A stretch of 64,000 nucleotides of DNA from Candidatus Thiosymbion ectosymbiont of Catanema sp. Cochon2018 (GTDB lineage Bacteria > Pseudomonadota > Gammaproteobacteria > Chromatiales > Chromatiaceae). Below are positions 24,019-33,063 of the stretch, in pieces. The notes under the pieces were generated by a model. The model had not been told where the DNA came from. It did not search any database and worked only from the letters and a program-made list of their open reading frames with translations. The position numbers were made by a program, and so were the translations under genes. Every line of letters begins with the position of its first letter. The first letter of the stretch is position 1. The stretch covers positions 342,917 to 406,916 of the forward strand of contig WYCW01000002.1 in assembly GCA_011392765.1 (NCBI GenBank), in the 5' to 3' direction.

Positions 24019-25029
24019 TCAGTGCTCCTCGAACACAGCCTCTATCCTGGACGCATCCAGAATGCGATCAGCCCACCGATCGAGTTGTTCTACAGTGGCC
24101 GTGGCAAGACGCTTGCGGGTTGCCTCGTCGAGGGGACCGAAGCGTTTGACCAGAAGACGTTCCAGGATGGTTACGGCTTTTTCGGTTTCGCCTTCGCGTT
24201 TCCCTTCCAGCCTGCCTTGCTGCAGACCTTGCTGCAGACCTTGCTGCAGACCTTGCTGCAGGCCTCTCTCGATGGCAAGTCGTTCAACACTCGTGACGTA
24301 GCGCATTTTGGTTTCTCCTTCGACGGTTTCTATAGCTTGCCATAGCTGTTGTTCGAGTGCATTCGGCAGGCGCATCATCCAGTCGATGACAGCAAACAGA
24401 TCCAATATGCGCTGCCGGTCCCAACCTTGCCGGTAGAGCGCACGCACAAGCTTAAGCTTGGCCTGATAACGGGCTTGCGGGTCGCCTTTGGTCTGACGGG
24501 TGTGCAGATGCGCGGCGGTAACGAGGGCGAAGGGGTTGGCGCTCGCTTCAAGTGACTCGATGCGGTCCGCATAGTCGATGAGCTTGACCACGGGGAATTC
24601 GAGTGTATGGCGACAGCCCAGGACCTCGAAGCCATAGTGGTCGGGTCGCCACCCGGCATCCTCATCGGCCAGCACGGCGAGGCTGGCGATGGGACGAGCG
24701 TAGCGGTCGAAGAGCCGGTAGTTGTAGGTGAACATGCGCTTGGCGAAGTCGCTGTCGCGTTGTCCCTGGACTTCGATGTGGATGTAGATCCAATGTGGTT
24801 CCCCATTCTGGAGGGTGACATGTACCAAGACGTCGGCAAACCGTTTACCCAGTTCGGCGTCGCGCACCACCTGACGTAGCTCGGTATTCTTGAATTCGTG
24901 GCCGCGTGCCCAATCGATCCGGGTGTGCGCCGCGGGGAAATAGAAGGCCATGAACTCGGGGAAGGCATGTTCGAGCACGTCTTTCCAGGGGCTATCGTAG
25001 GCGTCGCGGTTATTTTGAGGGTCGGTCAT
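24019..25029 (-). CDS. Rpn/PD-(D/E)XK nuclease-family protein
   Basis: 336 residues. KRFADVLVHVTLQNGEPHWI followed by YIHIEVQGQRDSDFAKRMFTY carries the D...ExQ motif of Rpn-type recombination-promoting nucleases. Five in-frame GLQQ units at about residues 254-275 come from a 12-bp tandem repeat (CTGCAGACCTTG at about 24219-24262). The C-terminal region RLLVKRFGPLDEATRKRLA resembles DUF4351. It sits 6 bp downstream of the NosB-like gene and upstream of nosD, so it interrupts the nos order. Confidence 0.8.
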   Translation of the reverse strand: MTDPQNNRDAYDSPWKDVLEHAFPEFMAFYFPAAHTRIDWARGHEFKNTELRQVVRDAELGKRFADVLVHVTLQNGEPHWIYIHIEVQGQRDSDFAKRMFTYNYRLFDRYARPIASLAVLADEDAGWRPDHYGFEVLGCRHTLEFPVVKLIDYADRIESLEASANPFALVTAAHLHTRQTKGDPQARYQAKLKLVRALYRQGWDRQRILDLFAVIDWMMRLPNALEQQLWQAIETVEGETKMRYVTSVERLAIERGLQQGLQQGLQQGLQQGRLEGKREGETEKAVTILERLLVKRFGPLDEATRKRLATATVEQLDRWADRILDASRIEAVFEEH

Positions 25030-25035
25030 GGGATC

Positions 25036-26256
25036 TTAGTGTCCTTCGCGCCTGTTGGCCCAATCGGTCTCGCGCAATTGCCTGCGCCGCAACAGGGCCA
25101 CCACGCCCAGCACCGCGGAAAACAGCAGCATCAGACCAAAACCGATGTAGGGGTATGAGTGAGTCGAGAACTGGGCTACCTTGCCCTCGCCGAAGACGGT
25201 GGGCATGAAAGGCTTGACCGTGAAGGCGCCCATGTCGTTCAGATTGTGTCCGTACCACCAGAGCCAGCCCGCGTAATCGATCACGAAGAACAGCGGCAAG
25301 GCGATGGGGACCAGGATCATCAGCCAATAGAGCGGACCGCTGCTCCGGCGTGCGCCCCAGAGCAGAAGCAGCATGGCCGCAGGCAGGCTCCAGAACATGA
25401 CATGACCGGCAGCGGACATGGCACGCCCCATGGGCGCGATCCGGGCCGGGTCATTGAAGTAGCGCCCGAGGCTGGTCTCATAGTGCCACTTCATGGTTTG
25501 GGCACCGCTGCCCGTCCAGTCGAGGCGCTCAGTAACCGGACGCCGCTCCTGGGATTCCTCGAAGGCCGAGCGCAGGCTGGCAATCAGGCGCGCCTTCTCC
25601 GATCGCTCAGCGGCAGCAGTGTTTTTGTCGGTCGGTTGTTCTCCCTGAGCCGCCGCCATCTCCGCTTTGAGCCGGGCGATCAGGGCTTCGCCGACGGACA
25701 TCCGGTGCTCCTCCCGCACCTCTCCCACCTCTTGATCCAGGGCGGTGACCAGCGCGGTCAAATAGCCCGTGTCCCGGAAACGCAGCCCGCCTTCTCCGTA
25801 GTGCGTGAGCCCCATCCAGACCAGGATGCCCGCGCAGCCCATGCCCATCAGGACCAGTCGAATCTTCACCCAGGGGATGACGAACCCGATCAGCATCATA
25901 CCCAGGAGCGATACGAGAAAAGGCGAGAAGGCACTCTCGACCACACCGCCGGCGGCGATGGGATACATGCCGATATAGTGGTTGATGGTGTCCATCTCGT
26001 GAACGCAGTCCAGGGCTTGCTCCTCCGTGATCTCGGTCTTCCCGACCTTCCTGCAGCCGTTGAACACGCCGTTCAAGTGGAAATGGATACGTACTCCGTC
26101 CGGGAATGCCTCCGGGGGGTAGTTGGGCGCCGTGAGCGATACCCACCAGATGGGGGCGTAGTAGATCGCGGCCAGCAGACCGACGCCCACCAGAGCGAAG
26201 GCGAAGAGCAAGGGGGGGCGTCTATCGGAGACCGGGTTGCCGCTCGGGGTTCTCAT
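25036..26256 (-). CDS. NosB-like multi-span membrane protein
   Basis: 406 residues. Hydrophobic segments at about residues 16-36, 103-125, 130-148 and three to four in the C-terminal third (VMFWSLPAAMLLLLWG, WLMILVPIALPLFFVIDYAG, IGFGLMLLFSAVLGVVALL). No cofactor motif is evident. Its place between c-type cytochromes and nosD matches NosB, a membrane protein of unknown function in the Wolinella-type cluster. The assignment rests on context more than on motifs. Confidence 0.6.
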   Translation of the reverse strand: MRTPSGNPVSDRRPPLLFAFALVGVGLLAAIYYAPIWWVSLTAPNYPPEAFPDGVRIHFHLNGVFNGCRKVGKTEITEEQALDCVHEMDTINHYIGMYPIAAGGVVESAFSPFLVSLLGMMLIGFVIPWVKIRLVLMGMGCAGILVWMGLTHYGEGGLRFRDTGYLTALVTALDQEVGEVREEHRMSVGEALIARLKAEMAAAQGEQPTDKNTAAAERSEKARLIASLRSAFEESQERRPVTERLDWTGSGAQTMKWHYETSLGRYFNDPARIAPMGRAMSAAGHVMFWSLPAAMLLLLWGARRSSGPLYWLMILVPIALPLFFVIDYAGWLWWYGHNLNDMGAFTVKPFMPTVFGEGKVAQFSTHSYPYIGFGLMLLFSAVLGVVALLRRRQLRETDWANRREGH

Positions 26257-26329
26257 GGAAGTACTCGTGCAGCATGATGAAAATCAGGAGACCATCTCCT
26301 GAAAGGGGTCCCCACGGGGAATTTAGCCG

Positions 26330-26437
26330 CAAATCAACGCAAATGGACGCAAATAAATACAATGAGATGAAGAACTGTCGAGGATGGCGAGCCGATTCCG
26401 ACCGATTTGCGTTCATTGGCGTTCATTTGCGGCAAAA
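26330..26437. repeat. Palindrome of CGCAAAT words
   Basis: CCGCAAATCAACGCAAATGG on the left and TTGCGTTCATTTGCGG on the right. Sits between the cytochrome gene and the NosB-like gene. Same family as 2650-2757, 22408-22486 and 59667-59766. Confidence 0.7.
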
Positions 26438-26479
26438 GAATGATTCCCATGTTATCGATACTTCGGTACTGGGAAAAAA

Positions 26480-27190
26480 TCATTCAAAGTCCGGGTTCTG
26501 CCAGTCCGTGGATTCGGCAAGCTGGTCCTTCGGTACCGGCTGCCAGGATATATAGTTGATCACCGCTTGCATGTCCTTGTCGCCGAAACCCTTGATCTGC
26601 TCGACCATATCCGGGTTGGCGTTACGGCGCTTGCCGTCACGGATCCACTCGAACTGGCGCAGCATGTACTTATAGTGCTGGCCGTTGATCCGGGGGAAGA
26701 ACCTCTCCTTATCGCCCATCCCCGTCTCGCCGTGGCATTTTACGCAGTTGTCCTGGTAGAGCTTCTCGCCTTGGGCATACTCGGGCGTGTCCGGTCCCCA
26801 GGGACCCTTGCCCCACTCGGGGTTCATGGGCAACTTCTCGATGTAGGCCACCACATCCGCCAGGGCCTGGGCATCCCCGATGGCCTTGGGCAGGGCAAAG
26901 GGGTACATGGTCGGGTTGTCCCGGTTGCGGGCGCGGATGTCCGACAGCTGCTTGATCAGGACGCCCCGGTGCTGGCCGGCGAGCTGCGGGAAGGTACCCT
27001 CCGGAAGCCCCCAGCCTTCGGGCAGGTGACAGGCGGAACAAACCTCGTAGACATCCATACCGTTTTCCAGGTCGGGCGTGAGTTTGAGCGCCTCTTCCTG
27101 TTCTCCACCGCCCTCGTTCCAGGCGTAGGCGGTACCCGCCAGCAGGGCGGCCGCGGCAACGACAGCGGCCCGGTTCGGAAATGTCTTCAT
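26480..27190 (-). CDS. Diheme c-type cytochrome (NosC-like)
   Basis: 236 residues from ATG at 27190, with a signal peptide ending about ...GTAYA. Two CxxCH sites (CSACH, CVKCH) and distal methionines in two cytochrome c553-like domains. Clade II nos clusters encode NosC1/NosC2 cytochromes that carry electrons to N2O reductase; position next to the NosB-like gene supports that role. Which NosC it equals is not resolved. Confidence 0.75.
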   Translation of the reverse strand: MKTFPNRAAVVAAAALLAGTAYAWNEGGGEQEEALKLTPDLENGMDVYEVCSACHLPEGWGLPEGTFPQLAGQHRGVLIKQLSDIRARNRDNPTMYPFALPKAIGDAQALADVVAYIEKLPMNPEWGKGPWGPDTPEYAQGEKLYQDNCVKCHGETGMGDKERFFPRINGQHYKYMLRQFEWIRDGKRRNANPDMVEQIKGFGDKDMQAVINYISWQPVPKDQLAESTDWQNPDFE

Positions 27191-27299
27191 CGGATACCTC
27201 ACAGGAATGGCAAATATCGTGGCCCGCCGGCCGGCCGCAGGAATCGACGCTTCCTGTCCGGCAACACCGGCTCGATGCATCAAACATAACAAGCGCTGA

Positions 27300-27610
27300 A
27301 TTCTGCGCCTTGACCTCCATCAATCCGTTTTGGAGTGCGCCGGCAAAGCGGCGCGGCCGAATCGAACCTCGCCGATGGGGGATTTCAAAGCGTGTGTCGG
27401 GAACCTGGAAGCGCCGGCTTCCCCACGCGCCGCGGCGACGGCGCTTTCCCCTGGCCACAATGTCTTGGTTTGAAACGGGTGTACCGCCCAATCCAAAGCG
27501 GCGGCAGACGGGTGCCCCAGGACCAACCCTGCGGTTACCTCAGGCGTCGCGGATTCCGGTAAGGACGGGTCAGGTCGCCGCCGCACTCCAAACTGTCCGG
27601 TCGTGCCCGT
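27300..27610. repeat. Dispersed repeat between cytochrome genes
   Basis: Contains TTTTGGAGTGCGCCGGCAAA and GTCGGGAACCTGGAAGCGCC, shared with about 2775-3040 and, inverted, 56640-56830. No gene. Confidence 0.6.
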
Positions 27611-27655
27611 CCATGATCGCCGGCAGCCCGGAATCCATAAAGAGCCAATTTCAAC

Positions 27656-27979
27656 CTATTCCAAGGTTGCCAGCCAATCCGCGATAGCCCGCATCTCCTC
27701 GTCCGAGACCAGGTGCATGATGCCTTTCATGGCAGCGGTCTGGCCGTTGTTGCGCGCGTCGCCGGCGATGTCCTTCATCTGGTTGTACGCGTAGTCCGCG
27801 TTCTGCCCGGCGAGCTTCGGGTAGATCGACAGAATGGGCGTTTTTGCATCCTTGCCGTGGCAGGCGACACAGGTTTTTTCGACGTAGAGCCCGGCGCCGT
27901 CGAGCGCCAGGGCCGATGTCGAAAGACCCGCAGTGAGAGCGATCAGAACGGCAACGGTGGACTTTCTCAGTGGTTTCAT
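27656..27979 (-). CDS. Monoheme c-type cytochrome
   Basis: 107 residues with a signal peptide (LIALTAGLSTSALA), one CVACH heme site and the MHLVSDEEMRAIADWLATL C-terminal helix of small class I cytochromes. Likely periplasmic electron carrier to the nos system (NosC-type) given the neighbourhood; not proven. Confidence 0.78.
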   Translation of the reverse strand: MKPLRKSTVAVLIALTAGLSTSALALDGAGLYVEKTCVACHGKDAKTPILSIYPKLAGQNADYAYNQMKDIAGDARNNGQTAAMKGIMHLVSDEEMRAIADWLATLE

Positions 27980-28084
27980 TTCCCAACCTCTCGTTTGCGG
28001 CTAACTATCGGATCGTGCTTCATACGCCGGGAGGCCGGTACCTGCATTGACCCAGGGCAAGGCATCCCGAAACCCGAAACCGAT

Positions 28085-28106
28085 AAGGGGGCCATGCGGC
28101 CCCCTT
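28085..28106 (-). terminator. Hairpin after glycerate kinase gene
   Basis: AAGGGGGCC-ATGC-GGCCCCCTT, a 9-bp GC-rich stem 38 bp beyond the stop codon. The T run is weak, so termination efficiency is uncertain. Confidence 0.55.
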
Positions 28107-28143
28107 GTTGCCCGTAGCCCGGAGATGTCGGGCCCCTGCCGTT

Positions 28144-29385
28144 TCATAGCCTGAGGCCCAATACCAGATCCATCACGTTGGTACCGGTAGGGCCGGTATG
28201 GATCAGGTCACCGGTGGCGGCCAGCAAGGTGCCCGCATCCGCCGCAGCCAGCGTGGCATCGGCATCGAATCCGGCCCGCTCCGCCCGGTACCGGGTGCCG
28301 CCGTCCACCAAACCGCCGGCATCGTCGGTGGGGCCGTCGGTACCGTCAGTGCCGCCGCTGAGCAGGAAGCAGTCATCCCTTCCGGCCAGTACCATCGCCG
28401 CGGCCAGGGCCAGATGCTGATTGCGCCCGCCGCGCCCCTGCCGCTCGGGTAGGCCCACAGTCGTCTCACCACCCCGGATGTGCAGCCCGGCCGGTCCGTC
28501 ACACAACCGCCGAGCCAGCGATCTTCCACACGCGGCGGCGTCGCCTTCCAGTAATTCCCGATGCGGATGGACCTCGATCCCGGCATCCGCGGTCGCGGCG
28601 GCAGCGGCATCCTTGGCGATGTCCAGGGTCGCCACCAGCTCGATCTCGGGGCCTTGCTCCGGGATGCCGGTACGCTCGACCAGTGCCCGTTCGGTCCAGT
28701 CTCGAAGCCAATCCGGCAGCTCCAGTGTCGCCAGCCGCGACGCGAGCCGGGGTTCGGGGACCAGCAGCCCGGAGCCGATGACGCCTGGATCGTCCCCCGG
28801 CACGTCCGAAATAGCCAGTACTCGCAGGTTGCGTCCCTCGAGCCCGGTCAGGAGTCCTCCGCCCTTGATGCGGGAGACCGACTTGCGGACGAGGTTCATG
28901 GCCTCGATCGGCAATCCGCTGCCCAGGAGCCAGCGGTTGATGCGTGCCAGCTCCGCCAGACCCAACCCGGCGGCCGGCACCTCCACCAGGCTCGAAGCGC
29001 CGCCGGAAATCAGAAACAGCAAGGTCTCTGCGCCCCGCCTGACCACGACCTCTTGCAACCGGCGACCTGCATCCAGGCTGCCGTCGGTAGGGACCGGGTG
29101 CCCCCCGACAACGCCATCGAGACCGCAGCGCGTCAGCTCCTCGGCGATCAGGTGACCCGGCTTGGAGATCACCAGCCCACCCCGGATCTGATCGCCCAGG
29201 GCATCCCAGGCACCTTCGGTCATGGACTGGGCTGCCTTGCCCACGGCGATGAGTGTTACCGGCCCCTCGATGCCCCGGGCCGCCAGGGCCCGCCGCACCA
29301 CCGCCCGTCCCCGTACCGCCTCCAGGGCATGTTCGAAGATATCGGCGAGCAGGCGGCGGGGAGCGGAGTCGATGTCCATCGGCAA
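28144..29385 (-). CDS. Glycerate 2-kinase (DUF4147/MOFRL)
   Basis: 413 residues of the GckA/TtuD family. N-terminal DUF4147 part with LIAVGKAAQSM, GGHPVPTDGSL and FLISGGASSLVEVPA; C-terminal MOFRL part with GGETTVGL, GRGGRNQHLALAAA and SGGTDGTDGPTDDAGG. Phosphorylates D-glycerate to 2-phosphoglycerate using ATP. It ends with the tight motif TGPTGTNVMDL. Apparently intact. Confidence 0.9.
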   Translation of the reverse strand: MPMDIDSAPRRLLADIFEHALEAVRGRAVVRRALAARGIEGPVTLIAVGKAAQSMTEGAWDALGDQIRGGLVISKPGHLIAEELTRCGLDGVVGGHPVPTDGSLDAGRRLQEVVVRRGAETLLFLISGGASSLVEVPAAGLGLAELARINRWLLGSGLPIEAMNLVRKSVSRIKGGGLLTGLEGRNLRVLAISDVPGDDPGVIGSGLLVPEPRLASRLATLELPDWLRDWTERALVERTGIPEQGPEIELVATLDIAKDAAAAATADAGIEVHPHRELLEGDAAACGRSLARRLCDGPAGLHIRGGETTVGLPERQGRGGRNQHLALAAAMVLAGRDDCFLLSGGTDGTDGPTDDAGGLVDGGTRYRAERAGFDADATLAAADAGTLLAATGDLIHTGPTGTNVMDLVLGLRL

Positions 29386-29457
29386 CCTCCGGGGAAACCG
29401 AGAAAGTGCGCTCGGGTATTGGTTTAACTACGAATCACAACTTGGGCACAGTCCACC

Positions 29458-29643
29458 CTACCGCACCATTGCAATCAGCAGGACCACGAGCCCTACGACC
29501 AGTGCCAGCGGCAGCACCACTGCCTGCCAATCCCCTTTTTGGGCCTTGGGACCATGGTCTTGCCAGTGCTGGTAGGCCCTCCAGGCATAAAAGACCATCA
29601 TACCCATGGCCGCGGCCGCGACGATCTTGAGGAACAGGTCCAT
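29458..29643 (-). CDS. Small two-helix membrane protein
   Basis: 61 residues: FLKIVAAAAMGMMVFYAW, a short polar loop, then VVLPLALVVGLVVLLIAMV. GGAGGTGAGCC precedes the ATG. The family is not recognised; position downstream of the Bax-inhibitor gene is separated by a terminator, so it may have its own promoter. Confidence 0.5.
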   Translation of the reverse strand: MDLFLKIVAAAAMGMMVFYAWRAYQHWQDHGPKAQKGDWQAVVLPLALVVGLVVLLIAMVR

Positions 29644-29665
29644 CGGCTCACCTCCGGTTGGAAAA

Positions 29666-29695
29666 CGAAAAACCCCGGCGCGGGGCCGGGGTCGA
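29666..29695 (-). terminator. Rho-independent terminator of yccA-like gene
   Basis: On the minus strand CCCCGGCCCCGCGCCGGGG then TTTTTCG, 22 bp beyond the yccA-like stop codon. Confidence 0.8.
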
Positions 29696-29717
29696 TGACA
29701 GGTTGCGGATCAGTTCG

Positions 29718-30386
29718 TCATTCATCGCCCATGATGCCGAGAATCTGGAGCAGGCTGATGAAAATGTTGAAGATGCTCAGGTACAACCCGTAGGTAGCCA
29801 TGATGTAATTGGTTTCGCCACCATTGATGATCCGGCTGGTATCGTAGAGGATGAATCCGCTCATGAGCAGGATGATGGCACCGGAAATGGCCAGAGACAG
29901 GGCGGGCATGGCCAGGAAGATATTCGCGATGGCGACGATGAAGACGACCATGACGCCGGCGAACAGAAACCCGCCCATGAAGCTGAAGTCCCGCTTGTTG
30001 GTCAGGGCATAGCCGGAAAGACCCAGGAAGATCAGCCCCGTCCCGGCGAAGGCCGTCCCTATGATCTGGGGTCCCTTCGGCAGGGCGAGATATTGGGTAA
30101 GGATGGCGCCGAGCCCGAATCCGAGTAGGCCGGTGATCAGAAAGATTATGCCGATGCCGCTGCCGGAGTCGGCAGTCCGCGGCAACACGAATATACCGAG
30201 CACCATGGCGCCGATGACCGAGACCAGATACATCCAGCTCGGAACCGCCAGTACGATGGACAGACCGGCCATCAGGGCGCTGAAGACTAGAGTGGCGGAA
30301 AGCAGCAGGTAGGTGTTCTTCAACACCTTGTTCGCGGCGACTGCGTGTTCGGAGCCGCGTACGATAGTGTAATCGGTGTTAGGCAT
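29718..30386 (-). CDS. yccA: Bax inhibitor-1 family membrane protein (YccA-like)
   Basis: 222 residues from MPNTDYTIVRGSEHAV; a GTG four codons upstream abuts the ribosome-binding site and is not preferred. Seven membrane helices, with LLMSGFILYDTSRIINGGETNYI carrying the BI-1 signature and conserved acidic residue. E. coli YccA modulates FtsH. Strong GGAGGA upstream. Confidence 0.87.
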   Translation of the reverse strand: MPNTDYTIVRGSEHAVAANKVLKNTYLLLSATLVFSALMAGLSIVLAVPSWMYLVSVIGAMVLGIFVLPRTADSGSGIGIIFLITGLLGFGLGAILTQYLALPKGPQIIGTAFAGTGLIFLGLSGYALTNKRDFSFMGGFLFAGVMVVFIVAIANIFLAMPALSLAISGAIILLMSGFILYDTSRIINGGETNYIMATYGLYLSIFNIFISLLQILGIMGDE

Positions 30387-30627
30387 GGGTTTTTTCACTC
30401 CTCCGGTTCAAGCGACCTCGTATCTGTTTCGGGGACATGGCCCAATGTCGCCCCCCTACGCTTGAAGCATACCGCAGCTATGCCAAACTTCAAGTAACTT
30501 TAGGCGACTGACGGAAAACGACATACCGGTGACGGAAATCGCCTTGCATTGGTTCGGAGCCATACTTCCGGTATCCTGTCCAGAGTAAATTCGGGGATAA
30601 CCGGTCCCGATACAAGAGTATGCCCTG

Positions 30628-30715
30628 GGAGAGGTGGCTGAGCGGCCGAAAGCGGCGGTCTTGAAAACCGTTGACCCGCAAGGGTCCGTGGGTTCGAATC
30701 CCACCCTCTCCGCCA
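30628..30715 (+). tRNA. tRNA-Ser(UGA)
   Basis: 88 nt including encoded CCA. Acceptor GGAGAGG pairs with CCTCTCC, anticodon loop CTTGAAA gives UGA, a long variable arm (TTGACCCGCAAGGGTCC) typical of class II tRNAs, and T-loop GGTTCGAATCC. It reads codon UCA. Genomic islands often use tRNA-Ser 3' ends, and island-like genes follow, but no second copy of the 3' end was found. Confidence 0.97.
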
Positions 30716-30955
30716 ATCAGGATTACAACCGATTGATTTACAAATATGTTTTTATCGCCTCTCTTGTCTGATCCACCTTTCAGGCCACCTTTCGGGCGGC
30801 GCTTGAACCTACCGGGGCATCCTTTTCGACTTTGACTTGGGCAAAGACTTTCTCGTCTAAGAGCTACAGCGACGCGCTTGCCCTGGGACGGGTGCCGGTA
30901 ACGGCGCTCAGACGACAGTCGATCAAGGTATCCAAGACCGGATTCACCAGGTCCT

Positions 30956-31282
30956 CTAGGGCCGCGCCAGTTCGCCGGAGCCGCGTCGTCCGGGACCCGA
31001 CAGGTATCCAAGTCTCCATCGTTCGAGCATCCAGCGATAGCATTCGGTCCAATCGAGATAGACGGGATAACTTTTATCCTTCCAGTCCTCGCCGTCGCGT
31101 CGGTAGCAGTAGGTGAGGATTACCCGGTCCGGTTCGGTGCATACCCGGATGAAAGCTACTACCTCGCCGCCGCGTGACCACTGCCAGCCGAAAGACCGAT
31201 GCGGGGCAAACAAGCCTTCCCGTTGCCAGCGCCGCACATCGATGGATCGGTAAGCATTGGTGGTGGTTTTCATATTCGGCAT
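30956..31282 (-). pseudogene. Island-borne conserved hypothetical, 5' part
   Basis: TTTNAYRSIDVRRWQREGLF and FGWQWSRGGEVVAFIRV then DWKDKSYPVYLDWT match the N-terminus of a protein common on mobile islands, which normally continues with a zinc ribbon. Here the homology stops after YLDWT and the remainder is unrelated, so the gene appears truncated. Function unknown. Confidence 0.5.
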
Positions 31283-31562
31283 CTAAGATTTGGCGTTCTT
31301 CCTGTAACTGCTCCTTGGCTTTCTTCGAGGCTAAGTCCCATACTCTATGCAGGGCGATTTCTACGGGCTCCGGGATGGGTGCGGCTTCGGCCTGAACCGC
31401 TTCGCGTGCTTCCTTCCAGGGTTTCAGATGGCGATTGATGGTCTCGGCGCTACCGCTGCCTAGATGTTCGCGGACCGCCCTCCAGGTCGGGTTATGGCTG
31501 TCCTGGGTCAGTTGGTCGGCGGCCTTGAAGACTTGCTCGCGGGTGATACCTTGGCGGGGCAT
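31074..31562 (-). CDS. KfrA-type DNA-binding N-terminal domain protein (truncated)
   Basis: The first about 95 residues, ITREQVFKAADQLTQDSHNP then TWRAVREHLGSGSAETINRH, are the KfrA_N plasmid DNA-binding domain. The long coiled coil expected of KfrA breaks off after EERQILDAEYENH, where the frame runs into the overlapping downstream gene. Likely a truncated regulator. 31563-32219 upstream holds no recognisable gene. Confidence 0.6.
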   Translation of the reverse strand: MPRQGITREQVFKAADQLTQDSHNPTWRAVREHLGSGSAETINRHLKPWKEAREAVQAEAAPIPEPVEIALHRVWDLASKKAKEQLQEERQILDAEYENHHQCLPIHRCAALATGRLVCPASVFRLAVVTRRRGSSFHPGMHRTGPGNPHLLLPTRRRGLEG

Positions 31563-32219
31563 GGGGATTCTCCTCTCGGGTCGTGTGGCGTTTAACGTAC
31601 CGTATCAACCGTACCCATCTATACCGTACCATGATCCGCCCCGTTGCTAACCCCCGCTCAGCTATCGCTTCGGGGCCACGGAACCGCCCGCTACGACGTT
31701 GCTTGCCGCCTCGGATGTTGGGGACACGGGTAGGACGGAAAGGACCTGAAACAGCGGCATCGGCTGTGTGTTTGGTGGTAGGGGATGGATAGGGAAGCCG
31801 GATGGTCCGGGTATCCCTCATTTCCCCGCCGATTCTCCTACCCCTGCTTCGACATGGATCTATTCGGGTAGATTGCCCGGTCTACGGGCGTCAGTCGGCA
31901 CGGAGGATTTCATCACAGGGCCGGAGGGTGCCGGTTACTTATCAAACCCTGATCCGTCGGTAAGCCGCGTATGCGCGAGGTGATGGTTGCAACCTTCTCG
32001 GCATTGTCCTAAATTGGCCTATGTTATCCGCTGTTGGCCGACGATGTGGGCCATTCGCACGAGCAGGGACCAATCACGGGGGATGTTGGACGGTCCGGTA
32101 TCCCTCACTTAGTTCCACGGTGCAGCAAGCCGCGCGTGCGTGTAGCGGTGCCTTGCTGGTGCGTGGCCTCGCTCTACTGGCGTGCTCAATGACCTCTTCT
32201 CGTTTTCCGAACCATTCAC
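31563..32219. other. Region without recognised genes
   Basis: About 650 bp. Several short frames exist but none has protein-like similarity, a ribosome-binding site or a match to known families. GTCCGGGTATCCCTC and GTCCGGTATCCCTCA occur at about 31806 and 32093, a weak internal direct repeat. Confidence 0.5.
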
Positions 32220-32537
32220 ATGCAACGGGTATATAAAATGACTATGCCGAATAGAGTGACGACTGTACCCGATATGACTGACGTACCCACTGAAACACAA
32301 TTCGGCATCAAACCTCTGGCAGCCGGGCGCCGAGCAATCGAGGCACACCCTTCAGTGCGAGACATGATGAAAGGGGGATTGCGGGACGGTCGAGACACGG
32401 ATGATGAGTATGACATGGAGGATCTTACCGAGTCGATCATGCAGGGGTTGCGGGAGGTGTACGCCTACCAGCGTGGGGAAATCTATCTACCGACGTTCGA
32501 TGAATTCGTAAAAGAACTCGAAGATGAAAGAACGTAA
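32220..32537 (+). CDS. Antitoxin-like protein of RelE-type pair
   Basis: 105 residues; an alternative ATG at 32244 would trim eight residues. Middle part is charged; the end FDEFVKELEDERT is acidic. It overlaps the downstream toxin by 14 bp, the usual TA layout. No DNA-binding motif is obvious. Function inferred from context. Confidence 0.6.
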   Translation: MQRVYKMTMPNRVTTVPDMTDVPTETQFGIKPLAAGRRAIEAHPSVRDMMKGGLRDGRDTDDEYDMEDLTESIMQGLREVYAYQRGEIYLPTFDEFVKELEDERT

Positions 32538-32889
32538 AGTCCACTTATCGCCTGCCACGCAGCGGGCGATACGTGGGTTTTCCAAGCGTTTTCCCCATAT
32601 CATGGATGATCTCAAACCGCTCTTGCACAACCTCAAAGCCGGTGAGAACCCCGGTGATGCTCTCCCTGGTTTTTCATGCCGCATCTACAAAGTCCGCGTT
32701 CCCTCCTCCGACCAACGTAGAGGCAAACGTGGAGGATTTCGTGTTGTTTATTACTTGATGAGCGAAGATCATCGAGTTTACCTACTTACCATGTATGCTA
32801 AATCACGTCAGGAAAATATACGGACGGAAAAGATCAACTCCCTGATCCAACAGCTTAGAGACAGCCTAGAAACTACTCATACCTTGTAA
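32524..32889 (+). CDS. RelE/HigB-type toxin
   Basis: 121 residues. GKRGGFRVVYYLMSEDHRVYLLTMYAKSRQENI contains the RelE-superfamily core (basic GGxRVVY strand and LLTMYAKS). Probable ribosome-dependent mRNA interferase. Downstream, 32970-33000, is the right end of a CTTAG-family MITE. Confidence 0.75.
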   Translation: MKERKVHLSPATQRAIRGFSKRFPHIMDDLKPLLHNLKAGENPGDALPGFSCRIYKVRVPSSDQRRGKRGGFRVVYYLMSEDHRVYLLTMYAKSRQENIRTEKINSLIQQLRDSLETTHTL

Positions 32890-33063
32890 GTCGTTAGTTA
32901 TGAGTAAGAGTCGGCTCATTCTGGATGACGGTTTGCTATCTTTGACAATCATATTTTTATAATCATTAGGTTTAGTCTTAGACAGTCTCTTAATCTATTA
33001 GGTACTACTGCTGCTTTGTCCTCCGGGGCTGCCGCTCGTACCTCATCGTCTCGTAACTCTTGT

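Noticed and set aside
24210..24270. Short tandem array resembling a CRISPR
   Set aside because: Units are 12 bp without spacers and encode GLQQ in frame within a gene.
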